DNA of 64,000 bases from Mesostigma viride (GCA_009746045.1 RPFO01000076.1:3716420-3780419), one strand, 5' to 3'. Positions 10,530-21,340 are shown, counted from the stretch's first letter. Notes: generated by a model from the letters alone, not told the origin. Translations and numbers: made by a program.

Positions 10530-11083
10530 CCTCCCCCCCCACAAAGGTAGGGAGCCCTCTCCCTACGCACAGGGAGGAAACCAAAGGGGTAGGAATAACC
10601 TAACGCACCCAACACGAGCCCAGCACAATCGACGGACCATCCAAGGCACAAAGTAAAAACATGTTAACTCGGTTCCACCCCGAGTGGTGTAGGACTCACC
10701 AGCACCAAGCATGGTGTGAGGTTCCCCTAACTGCCTGGCACGGAGGAGGCCTTGCCGGGAGGGACGGCACTGGGCAGGACACACAGGGGAAACAATGTTA
10801 ACACTAAGGACCAAGAACGACCAACCAACTAGCCAGACCATGAGGGCGACTCTATATACCGGAGGGACAACACCCTCAGGTCGGGCCTAAGGCCCACTAT
10901 CTAGTTGCCATCAGTCTGGAAGGTACCGCGCGTGGCCATCAGAACAACCAAATACGCATGGTAGTGAGTCACATCATCAGCATTATCATGCCTATCTACC
11001 GTGAGGAACACATCGGCCAAAAAACGCCGTCAGGAAAGAGGCCCTGGAAGGCCCAGTAGTACCGGTGCTGGGTGAGGACCAGA
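10530..11083 (-). pseudogene. Element G internal 3' end: relic of ORF3 and polypurine tract of an A-family element
   Basis: On the minus strand this continues from the LTR with a GGGGGGGGAGG polypurine tract (10530-10540). The untranslated region matches 31390-31490 of element A. The end of ORF3 follows: the reverse complement of about 11030-11075 corresponds to the YYWAFLGLFPDGV region of A's ORF3, with disrupted frames. It is cut at 11083 by element E. Together with the LTR it is the 3' end of an old A-family copy inserted in opposite orientation into another A-family LTR. Confidence 0.7.
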
Positions 11084-11185
11084 GTTCAATTATACGCAAT
11101 ACGCGGTTATACGCGCGGGGTCCGTATAATGGATAATACGGTATAATACAGTATTATCCGGAAATTATACGCGAATACTCGATTT

Positions 11186-12420
11186 CATCGTTTTTGGGGT
11201 TGTTTCATGCATTTTGATATCATTTCAAGCAGTCCACATGTTTCTAACACTAAATTACACATGATACATGGGTTGCCACTGCTCAGCAGTGCTTGGGAAC
11301 ACTGGACGTGTAAACCGGGGTTCACGAGGAGCTAGATTACCTATGCATTATACCCTAAAAAACAACGCCAAATGAAATGGAAAGATGAAAAAAGCAAAAG
11401 AAGTAAGATGGCTATGCTTCCATGCAAGCAGGTCCTGGGCATCTCCATGTTTCTTGCATGCATGATGAGGAGCACACAAGAAGAAGGCTGACTTTGGCGA
11501 GCAAAACAAGAAATAGTGGCTAGATCTGGCCAGAAAACCACTTGTTTCGAGATGTTTTTAGCAAGAAAAAACATCGCGTTATCAAGCTTATCATATTTAT
11601 AAACAATGCCAAGCACTACGTCACTGCTTTCGATGAAGCATAAGCTAATAGCAGACAAATATGGTCCAAAATCTGCATGTCGTAGTGGTATTCCCCAACC
11701 ATCACAAGCCAATAATGCGTAGAGGCAGTAAAGCAACCAAAAGACAAGCAGAAAACCTCCATTACAGGTCTACGACTATTTTACAATCCACCCAACAACT
11801 TGATACAGTACAATGAACACGTGAACAGGATAGCACGTACCAGATCAAAACCGCATATTACCTTTCTTGACGGAGCCAGCATGCCCACCTGATGGACGTA
11901 GCTGCGAGCCTTTCCTGGCCATCGTCGCTTATAAATAATGTAAGGAATAACGTGAAACATCTATCCGCGTTCAAATGTAGGGGCATTTCCCGCCTATCAA
12001 CAGTTAGCACATGCACGGTCGCCACCTGGTTGCTGAAACGAGGTTGCCGCATCGAGCAGAAGGTCGAGACATATCTGCGCACATCCAAACGTTGCCTGGC
12101 CAAGGATATAAGCTTTTCAAGACCTAAGGATCATGCCTACAAAATTTCAGTTGAAAATGTAAAGCGGCCATGCTCTCGTACCAGTCAGTTTTCTGTATGA
12201 CTTAAATATTCGGTGCATGGCTGCCCGAGAGGCAAGGGCAGAGCACCTAAACAGCATGGAGGGTTGCCAACTTGCCATGCTACAGTGTAGCTTGCTTGTA
12301 AGATCCTTGTGTCTCACGGTCGCCAAATGTCAACAAGTGGATGGTTTCCGTAGTGTTTCTAAGTTCCCTTGCTTTCCCGCCTTGGTTCCCGCCCGAAAAA
12401 TTTGGCTGCCGGACCTCGGA
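11186..12420. other. Interior of element E, no recognised gene
   Basis: This 1.2-kb stretch is moderately AT-rich. Open frames on both strands reach 131 residues at most (minus 11341-11736, Leu/Phe-rich near its C-terminus; plus 11892-12200; minus 11858-12103). None carries a motif I can name. Confidence 0.4.
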
Positions 12421-12556
12421 TGAGCGCGAAAACCCCATTATACGCGCGCTCATACATGTTATTCGCCGTATTATACGTAAAAATACGCAAATCGTATAAA
12501 ACGGATAAAAATTATACGCTCGACCTTGTATAACGCGTATTATACCGTATTATACC

Positions 12557-13111
12557 ATACATTTCTTGTTTTTGGTCCATTGGAGTTCCTTCCCACCAAG
12601 AGAAACATTTATTTTACATTTTTGTGTGCTAGGCTTTATACGGACAGCCTATACCACACCTTCAAACTCAGTGCACATCATTATCAAGTTGGTTATTGTA
12701 GCACCATGCTGGGGGCCCAGCATACTCGAACACAAGGTGTTGCCCCTCTTAGCAGCGTGGGTGGGTGGGTGGGAGCTGAAAAGAGGCCTCCCTACGTCCC
12801 CTACACCACTCTAAGTACTGACTATCATTCACATTGCGCCACGCAGGCCTGCCGGCTGGCGCAGGTACAAGGTGTACTGACTGCCAATCACAGTTGCGCC
12901 ACGCCTGGCGGCTGGCGCAGGTAACAAGGTCTAGTGACGTACGTTAGAAGCTACCTAGGCCTGCACTCCGGAACCACACTCAGCCTAGGCACAAAAAGGG
13001 CCGGCCGGTGCAGTTCCCTCGTGACAAGCGCTAGTCTTACGCTACCTACGGCAGGTCGGTCCCCTTTGAGCCCGTCCACGCGTCATATATAAAATGAGCG
13101 AAGCTCAGCAA
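12557..13111 (+). mobile_element. Element F1 (short tandem copy)
   Basis: Shares its first ~190 bp (from ATACATTTCTTG) with F2 and its last ~337 bp (to GCTCAGCAA), with only about 30 unique bp between. A perfect short hairpin, TGAGC-GAA-GCTCA, at 13095-13107 lies 4 nt from the right end. It is followed immediately by F2. No target duplication or TIR is seen. Confidence 0.55.
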
Positions 13112-14680
13112 ATACATTTCTTGTTTTTGGTCCATTGGAGTTCCTTCCCACCAAGAGAAACATTTATTTTACATTTTTGTGTGCTAGGCTTTATACGGAC
13201 AGCCTATACCACACCTTCAAACTCAGTGCACATCATTATCAAGTTGGTTATTGTAGCACCATGCTGGGGGCCCAGCATACTCGAACACAAGGTGTTGCCC
13301 CCACACCTCCTTCTTGGCCACCAAGGCTGTCGCCAACCTTGGTGCCGATTTTCTTTCCGCCCATGGCCCCCCTCCTGCACGCTGCCACGGCTGTACTGCC
13401 GCCCCCGTGTGGCCGCTACGGTTTCCCGGCGGACGCAGGGCGGCACCCATGTCGTTCCCCCCGTTAGGGGGGCGGTTTCCAGCGGCTGCTCATTAGGCCT
13501 TACGCCCCCGGACCGTCTCTCACAAGCCCAGGACCCATCACCAGCCCCACCCCCGAGGCTGGGATTTCCCGGCATTGAAACCTTTGTGGCGATAGGCCCT
13601 CTACCCTACCAAGGCCTTGGCTTGGAAACTGCTTAGCCAAGGCCCTGACCAGGGCTTGTGTTGTTGTAGGAAATTTTTTATGGCATAGATATGCCCCCCT
13701 GGCTGAACCGAACTCTTTATCGCTTTTCCTATAATGCATCATACAGGATAAAAACAAGGCGATAAAACAGCAAGAATTTCAGCCCCGCCAGGCGAACATT
13801 CTTTGCTGAAAAACTGGGCAATGATGAAGAGCGCGCTCCTCCCACCAAGATTCGCTCCAGCCCCGCATCCTCCCCGAAACTCCCGTCTGGCCACAGGCCG
13901 AAAGATCGGGTCCGCTGTCAGGCTCCTGGCAGTTATGGGCTACCCTGGCACCCCGCGCTAGCCATCTCCACGTTTAAGGCAGATTCGCCTCCACCTGTGA
14001 TTCTTTCCACCCTAGCCGCTGGCCCTGGCCTGTATGGCTCCTTCCCTGACGTTGTCCGACTAAAATCGCAGCTTCCCCAGTGTCAGGAAGCCGCTTGCCG
14101 CACCCAGGGGTAGAGGGGAATCGTCAGTGGGCCCAGCGCCGGAAATCACACCATTTTACTCAAAACGTAGAGCCCCCCACCCAACAACCATTACCGTGGC
14201 CTGTAACGGTGGGTGGCGAACATAAAGAATTTTATTCCAGGCCTCTCCACGCCCGGAGAGGCCGATAGCATCGTCTTACATTCAGCGCAGCCGCCATAGC
14301 GGCCAGCCGACCTTGCCAGCAAATGCTGGGATCAAGTTGCGAAGCTGAAAAGAGGCCTCCCTACGTCCCCTACACCACTCTAAGTACTGACTATCATTCA
14401 CATTGCGCCACGCAGGCCTGCCGGCTGGCGCAGGTACAAGGTGTACTGACTGCCAATCACAGTTGCGCCACGCCTGGCGGCTGGCGCAGGTAACAAGGTC
14501 TAGTGACGTACGTTAGAAGCTACCTAGGCCTGCACTCCGGAACCACACTCAGCCTAGGCACAAAAAGGGCCGGCCGGTGCAGTTCCCTCGTGACAAGCGC
14601 TAGTCTTACGCTACCTACGGCAGGTCGGTCCCCTTTGAGCCCGTCCACGCGTCATATATAAAATGAGCGAAGCTCAGCAA
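13112..14680 (+). mobile_element. Element F2 (long tandem copy with 1-kb GC-rich interior)
   Basis: Same ends as F1, including the hairpin at 14664-14676, but a different interior of about 1.04 kb (13302-14339) that is GC-rich and C-rich, unlike its flanks. This suggests captured sequence. Frames in it (for example minus 13204-13575, plus 13094-13636) are not recognisable proteins. The pair interrupts the right end of E. Confidence 0.55.
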
Positions 14681-14704
14681 GTATAATACGCCGTATAATT
14701 GAAC

Positions 14705-14845
14705 ATTGCCGGTGGGGCTCGCGCCCCCCCTCCGCCGCTTCACCCCGAGACGGCCGCCCGCCTCGGGGTTGCCGGACCCCCGCCGCCACCAGCGCCCCCC
14801 TCCTCGGCCGCGGACTACCAAGTCCCGGCCTTGCAGGAGGGCTGC
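14705..14845 (+). pseudogene. LINE D, part upstream of the B insertion
   Basis: A proline-rich reading frame runs from the E junction to 14845 and continues without a shift at 48351 if one copy of GCTGC is kept (ALQEGC then LATDDVVHPF). The LINE is truncated at its 5' side or cut by E. Only about 47 codons remain here, before the reverse transcriptase domain. Confidence 0.65.
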
Positions 14846-15128
14846 TGTTGCATCCCAAGGCAACAATACTGTAGCATGATAAAGTGATCAACGTGTGACA
14901 GTCCGCCGCTGGAAGCGGACAAAACGGACAAGTATTTTTAGAGTTAGCTGGTGCCGATCGGAGGGGACCGGCCCGGTCACTGTCCGTTTGGTGTGGTAGA
15001 AGTATAGTCGTGGCACACTATTTTGTACACTTCTGAGCCGACCAAGAGTCGTCAGATATTTTGTGTGTGTGCCAAACGACCCTAAGTGTGTGATCTATGT
15101 TTGTTCAGGGCCGGTTGGCCCGGTGTCT

Positions 15129-15848
15129 CATCAAGTTTCGTTTAAGTGGCCAGCCGGAGCGGCTGCTTAGGTTTTAGCGGACAAGTGTTCGAAGCGCGTC
15201 ATTGGTGAATTACTTGGGAACTTGGGTTTCCCCGCGAAACTCCAACCGCACGTTCAGATTTCCAAATCTCAAGTAAAGTTCGGCGCAACTTTCTGAACGG
15301 GGGCAGTTGACGAGCAGCATTCCTCCGGACGAATGAATTGCGTTCCATACTTGCGCAAAATTTTGAAAGGTAGCTTGCGTGCAGCCCTACTAAAATTTGC
15401 GCGGACGTTCAGATTTCCAAATCTCGGGTAAATTTCGGCGGAACTTTCTGAACGGGGGTAGTTGGCGGGCAGCGTTCCTCCAGACGAATGAAATGCGTTC
15501 CATACTAGCGCAAAATTTTGAAAGGTAGCTTGCGTGCAGCCCTACTAAAATTTGCGCAACGTGTGGGAGTGAAAATTCGTAACGGAAACTTTTTGGTAGT
15601 TGCCGTCACTTCATTTTGCGCGAGTGTTGGGCTGAAAATTCGTAACGGAAACTTTTTGGTAGTTGGCGTCACTTCCTTTGGTTCGACTGAAAATTCGCTG
15701 AAATTCGCTGAATTCGTACCGTAGCCTAATTTTTAGTACCTCGATGTGACGGGGCACCTAAAAATTTGCCCACAAGTACACTTGGCAGCGCGCTCACTGG
15801 GAAAAATTGTACAGCCGCTCCGGCGGGCCACTTGAACGAATTGTAATG
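15129..15848. mobile_element. 720-bp MITE-like TIR element in B's 5' LTR
   Basis: Absent from B's 3' LTR. Imperfect terminal inverted repeats of about 37 bp: left CATCAAGTTTCGTTTAAGTG at 15129, right (reverse complement from 15848) CATTACAATTCGTTCAAGTG, both then continuing into a GGCC..CCGGAGCGGCTG core. It begins CAT and ends ATG. At most one base (T) of target duplication is recoverable, so the superfamily is uncertain. No coding capacity. Confidence 0.8.
15251..15558 (+). repeat. Two tandem ~155-bp repeats inside the MITE
   Basis: 15251-15405 and 15406-15558 both start CGTTCAGATTTCCAAATCTC and end near TAAAATTTGCGC, with scattered substitutions. A second shorter tandem (about 62 bp, GAAAATTCGTAACGGAAACT) follows at 15572-15690. 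Confidence 0.8.
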
Positions 15849-16154
15849 TGTTCGTGTGGTCAAGAGACAAGTTGTAGCGCGTGGCGGCGACGCACGCCAC
15901 GCGGTTGTCAAAGTATATGGATGGGGAAGGTGGCCCAACCTTCCCACGCGTTCATGCTTCCTGAGCCTGCGTCATCCATTTAGTTCTTCCCCCTCTTGTC
16001 CCGATTATAGTTGGCCCCGGACCCGTTTATTATTAATGAAATAAAGACGTTGGCACGCGAGATTTCCAAGTTGCAACCCATTGTCCAACGGGTTAAAGAT
16101 TCTTTCCTGATACCTTGATCAGGACCCGGCCCGGGTCTGATCACAGGTCCGGAC

Positions 16155-17536
16155 TCGGGGTTCTTTGAACGGAGTTTCTTCTATACGTGAATGCGGGAAC
16201 AAGGGGCCGCTGGATGAGCGGCTTATAGGTCGTAGTGTTTACTCGTAGCTGTTTGGCTAGAGCTTTTGTGATTAGTAGATGCAATATAGTGCATGGTTGA
16301 AAAATGAATTAAATAAAATGTGCGTTCCGCGCTTGGGTTGATTATACCCGGGCGGAACGGGGCGTGAGGTGCAGTGCCCCTGAAAAGAACAACCTACGCA
16401 TTATTTAATACTAGCCGTGCAGATTCGGGATATTCTACCCCCGGTCTGTACGGTTAGCGTCTTACTAGCATCCACTAAACATAAGGGTTTAATGACGTCA
16501 GTTAGCTAGGGATAAGGGAGGTTTTGCGACTAAAAGCCGCTCTGGCTGTTTTTGTCGGCCTCTTTCTTTGCTCGTTGTCGTTGCGGCGGCAGCCGCAGCT
16601 ATGGGTGCTGCGGAGCAAAATCCCAAAAGCACTGGTTGCACTGGCCACTTGGCCAGTGGTGAGACTTCCAGTTGTTAACCGGCCAGGCGTAGTTCCTCGC
16701 TCGGTTAACTAAAAGAAAAGGAAATGATTACCTCCGGTCCGCACCTTTTCCCCAGCTTGGGGTCTTTGGTGGGCCGGATGCCGTGACAGGTGCTCAACTG
16801 TCGCTTGGTCGGCCCAGTGCGCGAGCTGGTGCTCCGTACCTGGGGATGCTTGCACCCCGGGTTGGAGCCGGATGGCTGGCACTGGCGACCCGTGTCTCGG
16901 TCCGCGGCCTGCGGCTTTTTCTTCGGAAATTGCTGCTGGCCAGCAAACTTTGCAATTGCCTTCCGCCGAGGGGGGGTGGTTGGGGCTGGGGACGGCGATG
17001 GGAAAAGCGCCTAAGCTAGAAATTTTTTCCCCACGCATAGAAACCTCGGGGGGAATGCGGTCTTGGCTGAACGGACTCTCGTTCAGCCAGGTGCCTGGGG
17101 CTGTGGCCTCGGGCATCCGGGCTGGCGGGGCCTGGGCGAGGTCCACGTTTTTTCTCGAAGCACCCCGGGTCTATGGGGAGACGGCCATAGCGGTACCGAC
17201 TCGGGGCCCCGAGAGGGGTCATGATAGGCTGGCCGTGCGCAATCGCAGTGCAAATGCGCTGGGCCTTTTTGGGCCTGGCCATGCATCCACAGCCGCCGGG
17301 CACACGCCTCCCGATGTGGGGGGGCTCCCGTTTTGCGGCAGGGCGGTCACTTGTGACAACGAGCAAGGTGGAGTGCGGCTTCAAGGGAAAGCCAGGGCGG
17401 GGGTGATTGGGCAACGTACTTCATGAAGGGCCTTGAACGGCGTGCCTCCGGGCATGTCAATTAGTGTCACATGTATGCTTCCACTTATTGTTTTAATGAA
17501 GATGCTGGTTTTTGTGGGAGCTACGTGGGACATGAA
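16155..17536. mobile_element. Tandem insert unit 1 (1382 bp) in B's 5' LTR
   Basis: Starts TCGGGGTTCTTTGAACGG and ends GTGGGACATGAA. The first ~420 bp and the last ~128 bp are shared with unit 2; the 830-bp interior (16575-17408) is unique and GC-rich. A hairpin GTTC-TTT-GAAC lies 5 nt from the left end (16160-16170). No TIR or target duplication is seen. The interior frames (minus 16709-17146, 145 residues; plus 16872-17426) are unrecognised. Confidence 0.6.
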
Positions 17537-18116
17537 TCGGGGTTCTTTGAACGGAGTTTCTTCTATACGTGAATGCGGGAACAAGGGGCCGCTGGATGAG
17601 CGGCTTATAGGTCGTAGTGTTTACTCGTAGCTGTTTGGCTAGAGCTTTTGTGATTAGTAGATGCAATATAGTGCATGGTTGAAAAATGAATTAAATAAAA
17701 TGTGCGTTCCGCGCTTGGGTTGATTATACCCGGGCGGAACGGGGCGTGAGGTGCAGTGCCCCTGAAAAGAACAACCTACGCATTATTTAATACTAGCCGT
17801 GCAGATTCGGGATATTCTACCCCCGGTCTGTACGGTTAGCGTCTTACTAGCATCCACTAAACATAAGGGTTTAATGACGTCAGTTAGCTAGGGATAAGGG
17901 AGGTTTTGCGACTAAAAGCCGCTCTGGCTGGTTTTGTCGGCCTCTTTCTTTGCTCCCCACCCACCCACCCGTGTCTTGGTTGCCTCTAGGGCAACGTACT
18001 TCATGAAGGGCCTTGAACGGCGTGCCTCCGGGCATGTCAATTAGTGTCACATGTATGCTTCCACTTATTGTTTTAATGAAGATGCTGGTTTTTGTGGGAG
18101 CTACGTGGGACATGAA
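17537..18116. mobile_element. Tandem insert unit 2 (580 bp) in B's 5' LTR
   Basis: Immediately follows unit 1, has the same two ends, but only about 35 bp of unique interior, including a CCCACCCACCCACCC tract near 17957. The LTR's terminal GTAACA follows at 18117. Hairpin copy at 17542-17552. Confidence 0.6.
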
Positions 18117-18123
18117 GTAACAT

Positions 18124-18135
18124 TGGACTCGGAGG
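18124..18135 (+). other. Element B primer-binding site
   Basis: TGGACTCGGAGG one base after the LTR end; the same 12 bases occur at the same position in element A, so both elements probably prime from the same tRNA. Confidence 0.7.
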
Positions 18136-18435
18136 AGCGCCCGTGCTGGACTGCTCAGGGCTGCAACGGCCAAACGCGCCGCATTGAAGTCATTAATTTC
18201 ATTATTCAATATTCGGTTGTCAGCCGAACTGCCGAAGTCAACGAATCGGGCAAGCTACAAGGTACGCCTAGCCCACTGAGTTGGATCCCAAGTGCTGCTT
18301 CCTAGAGAGGATTCCTAGAGAGGACACCGGATACTCAGTAAAATTTGGCAGATCGAAGCCTTGCAAGCTTCTGTCTTAATACTAAGTGCTAACGTAGTAA
18401 ATCGAAATCAGATTGCCCCGTTTTTGGAATCTTGT

Positions 18436-18575
18436 TACGAACCTTTTTGCAGTTTTTCCCTTCACGAACCTTTTTGCAGTCTTTTAACGAACCTTTTTGC
18501 AGTCTTTTGACGAACCTTTTTGCAGTCTTTTGACGAACCTTTTTGCAAGTCTTTTAACGAATCTTTTTAGACTCT
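18436..18575 (+). repeat. ~23-bp tandem repeat, about six copies
   Basis: Repeated unit ACGAACCTTTTTGCAGTCTTTT with small changes, in B's leader. Confidence 0.85.
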
Positions 18576-19381
18576 TTTGCCCTGTAAAGGCGCAGCATCT
18601 GGACCGGACTTGGCAAATTCTAGTGGAAAATTGGTCGTATCACCTCGGTAGCATTACGGTTAATGGAAGGGCAGGCCCTGCCCGAAATTAGACGATTTCT
18701 TTAGGTTTTAATCGCCCTTTCCTTTCGAAAACGAATTAGCAAGTGTAGGGGAGACCCTTCCCTTGCTTGGCCGTAGTTGGAATCGCTCAAATTGGTGGAA
18801 TATTGCTTGTTTTTGACCCAGTAAAGCGGAGAGACTTGAGTCGTCAAATTAGAACCACATTGTGTGAACTGGATTGAATTCACGCATTGCTAGTGTCCCT
18901 ACTGCGAGTCTAGTGCTTAGGAATATTGTAGGAATGATGTCTTGCCCTGGCATGCGCAGTTAGGACCTGTTTGTGTGATTTTGTCTCCATTTTCACACGA
19001 GACGGCTACGAGCCAGGACGCCAAGGGTCGCCAGCATTGTTTTCTGCTTTTCGTCCATTGGTGAAGGGCCCAAGTGGTGAAGGGCCCAAGACGGCGACGA
19101 CCCAGCCACGGCTTCAAGGAGGCCAGCATTCCCCCACTGTACAGGGGAAATGCTGCCGAAATTTCACTAAAAACAGGTGGTAATTGTGCTGTGGGTTACG
19201 GCCGGTTAGTATCACCCCGTTAACCGAGTGGTGTGCATGCTTGCGCTGCTTGTTTGAAACAGGCCTTTGCTACTACCCCCTGAGAAAAACCTACCCACCC
19301 TGCACACGGTCCCCCTCTGGCCCTTTCAGTTACCAAGGTATGTGCTTATGAGTAGGCTGTCATTAGTAATATGGTATCATA

Positions 19382-19810
19382 ATGCGTGTGCCCCAATCTG
19401 CTAGCTCTTCCCAATCCTCTGCATCCCATAGTAAGAAACGAGTACCCCGTGATCTTAGTTCCATTTGGCGTCCCAGCGGTACAGGTAGTAACTACCCCTT
19501 CTATGCTGTAATCACCCCTACGTTTGCAGGCATAGTACTTAGTTGGGTTACAGCCAGTAACATAACCTCAGGGATCCCACAGTGTGAATACCCAGGGTTC
19601 CACTCATTGGATGCAGCATATGAATACCTTATAGATAACTTGCGTGCCCCAGAAGGACTCCATAGACGTGGGCACCCGGTCACCAACCCTACTCGCCGTG
19701 CTCGATGTACCCCTGTCATTCCGTCTCCTGAACCGTGTCCCTCTCCTGCCTTGTCACAAGTCACTAGACAAGTAGGACAATCGTCCCAGCCGTTTACGAC
19801 ATCTAGTTAG
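19382..19810 (+). CDS. Element B ORF0: viroplasmin/RNase H1 N-terminal-like small protein
   Basis: 142 residues, intact. Residues about 38-84 (PFYAVITPTFAGIVLSW, then a Phe-His-Ser segment and AYEYLID) follow the pattern of the viroplasmin/RNase H1 N-terminal fold: an aromatic-V-V/I strand, G-I-[VY]-x-S-W, an F-x-S step, then a helix ending in A-x-x-[YF]-L. In RNase H1 this fold binds RNA/DNA hybrids and dsRNA. Ser-rich N-terminus and Pro/Ser-rich C-terminus. A related ORF is in the same place in element A (22426-22818). Its separation from the RNase H domain, which is in pol, is unusual. The assignment is by pattern and moderately secure. Confidence 0.6.
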   Translation: MRVPQSASSSQSSASHSKKRVPRDLSSIWRPSGTGSNYPFYAVITPTFAGIVLSWVTASNITSGIPQCEYPGFHSLDAAYEYLIDNLRAPEGLHRRGHPVTNPTRRARCTPVIPSPEPCPSPALSQVTRQVGQSSQPFTTSS

Positions 19811-20074
19811 GGAGTACAAGGGTGACGCGTGCCAGTAGTCACCCCCGCCTCGTATTGGGTGGTTAGCAGTACTGATAGAGGGAAAATAAACAGGCCATGA
19901 TAAGGATACAGGCGGTAGACCCGAGTAGTGTTGCTTAATTAAATCATGTTTTATTGTTTCTAATTTGTTTTGGCCTACTTCTTTCTTAGAGGCCTAAAAT
20001 CATCAAGTCACTGACCCCAGTGGGCTTGATTTTTATTTCGTGTCGCTATTGCACCCCCAAAATGGTATCCCAGC

Positions 20075-20572
20075 ATGGGGGTCCCCTTTCCTCGTAAGGG
20101 ATTATCCCCAAAGGAAATCGACATTCTAACACTGGAAAACGCCTACCCTGGCGAGAAAGCTCGCGAGTTAACGGCCCGGTACCGCGCGGCTGTCAAGCTC
20201 ATCCGCAAACGAGTGCACGGCTACGGCGAGTCGTATCATCAGACCGCCCACGCCCATCTAGTTTACCGCGCACTGTTCTCCCACGAGGACGACGCAAGCC
20301 TTCCTCCATTTGTGGAACCCGCGGCCCCTGACGTCCTCGCGTCACTCGTACTCCCAAAGTCACGCCCGGCCGGCCCGCGGCCTCGGCGTACGGCCATCCG
20401 CACAATTGGCGGCGGGTACCTCCTCTGTAGTATCTGGGTCATTCAAGCCATCGCGCGCGCCGCACGCCTGGAGCCTGCCCCAACTAGTGACTTTACTGTT
20501 TTCGGCGGCGAGGAGTACGTGCACCGTACCTCAGACGGTCCCATGACGGACCCCGTAAATATCGAGGGCTAG
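20075..20572 (+). CDS. Element B ORF of 165 residues, unrecognised
   Basis: Intact frame from ATG to TAG between ORF0 and gag. The N-terminal half is charged and helix-like (residues 10-70, with EIDILTLENAYPGEKARELT and KLIRKRVHGYG). The middle is Pro-rich, and a hydrophobic stretch GGGYLLCSIWVIQAIARAA lies at about 110-131. Not found in element A, so it is either specific to B or was lost from A. GC-rich codon use resembles the other B genes. No function can be assigned. Confidence 0.5.
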   Translation: MGVPFPRKGLSPKEIDILTLENAYPGEKARELTARYRAAVKLIRKRVHGYGESYHQTAHAHLVYRALFSHEDDASLPPFVEPAAPDVLASLVLPKSRPAGPRPRRTAIRTIGGGYLLCSIWVIQAIARAARLEPAPTSDFTVFGGEEYVHRTSDGPMTDPVNIEG

Positions 20573-20674
20573 ATAACGTCTTGACCGTTCTTCCTTCTAT
20601 ATAGCGGCACTAGTGAGACCCCTTGTGTTTAATTCAATAACTATTAGTAATTAAATTCTTGCGTGCATAAACAA

Positions 20675-21340
20675 ATGGCCGATCATAGTCAACATCAGCC
20701 TAGGCAGGCAGGAGTAGACAATGCAGACGCTGTGAGTCAGCGTACCCGGTCCCATCAGGCCGGCCAACCCCAGGCACGGCCCCCTCAGCCTGTCCCTGCA
20801 CCGGCTGCTATAGTGTAGTCCCACCCGAGACCGCTCCTATTAATGACAGGACAGCAAACCAATCCCCTGCGGCTACCGAGCCCACTCTACACCTTACCCC
20901 TGATCAGCCCCAGGTAGCTATCCCTCGCACCTCTCCGGTTGGTCGCGGGCGTGGTGGTGGCAGTGCTAGCCCACAAACCCAGTTACATGTTGGGCGAATT
21001 GTCGGCCAATATCCTGTCGCATCAGTAGCCCCTCGTGCTAGCCTGCGCCCGGGATTGCGTGCTCACCCACCGTCATCTGTGCGTCTGTCCGCCCCCATCG
21101 GTGGGCGGGTAGCACGTCCCGCTATTCCTCGTACAGAGGCCATATCTGAGCTGGCCAATGGGCCCTATTCCATGCATGGCCCACACTCACACTCGCGTAG
21201 CCGACATTGAGGCTAACGCTGATTTCAGTACCATGCATCCCTCAGATCCCTTGTACGACCATCAATTCTATTATGAGACACACTCTGCTCGCCCTCGGTC
21301 ACGCATGGCTACCCGAGGCGCCCGTTCTGCGCCTGGTATT
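20675..21340 (+). pseudogene. Element B gag, N-terminal part (split by element A)
   Basis: ATG at 20675 opens a Gln/Pro/Ala-rich, low-complexity N-terminus that meets a TAG near 20815. The coding trace continues in other frames to 21340, where RVADIEANADFSTMHPSDPLYDH matches RVADLEVNNDFSTMPLDDRNYDH of the A gag. At least two frameshifts are needed. The frame at 21340 continues in phase at 32094 once one GTATT is removed. Confidence 0.65.

Larger units (their letters stand above)
11084..14704. mobile_element. Element E: DNA transposon-like element with TIR GTTCAATTATACG
   Basis: The left end starts GTTCAATTATACG at 11084. The right end (14692-14704) is its exact inverse, CGTATAATTGAAC. Both ends are followed by clusters of TATACG/CGTATA motifs (11091-11185; 12436-12556 and 14681-14698), like the subterminal transposase-binding repeats of hAT-type and other cut-and-paste elements. 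Excluding F1 and F2 the element is about 1.5 kb. No transposase is recognised; the longest frame inside (131 residues, minus, 11341-11736) resembles nothing known. No target duplication is visible, because the left flank is element G and the right flank is LINE D. Confidence 0.55.
14846..18122 (+). repeat. Element B 5' LTR with two insertions
   Basis: LTR segments are 14846-15128, 15850-16154 and 18117-18122. They match the right LTR continuously, which defines the two inserts at 15129-15849 and 16155-18116. Confidence 0.92.
18123..19381 (+). other. Element B 5' leader between primer-binding site and first ORF
   Basis: Starts with the primer-binding site at 18124-18135. About 1.25 kb with no convincing gene. 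It contains a tandem repeat at 18436-18575 and a GGTGAAGGGCCCAAG duplication near 19060-19090. A long structured leader is common in LTR retrotransposons for packaging and dimerisation; that role is inference here. Confidence 0.55.

Noticed and set aside
13094-13636. 180-residue ORF across the F1/F2 border
   Set aside because: It runs through an element junction and a GC-rich interior; overlapping frames on the other strand are equally long, so openness reflects base composition.
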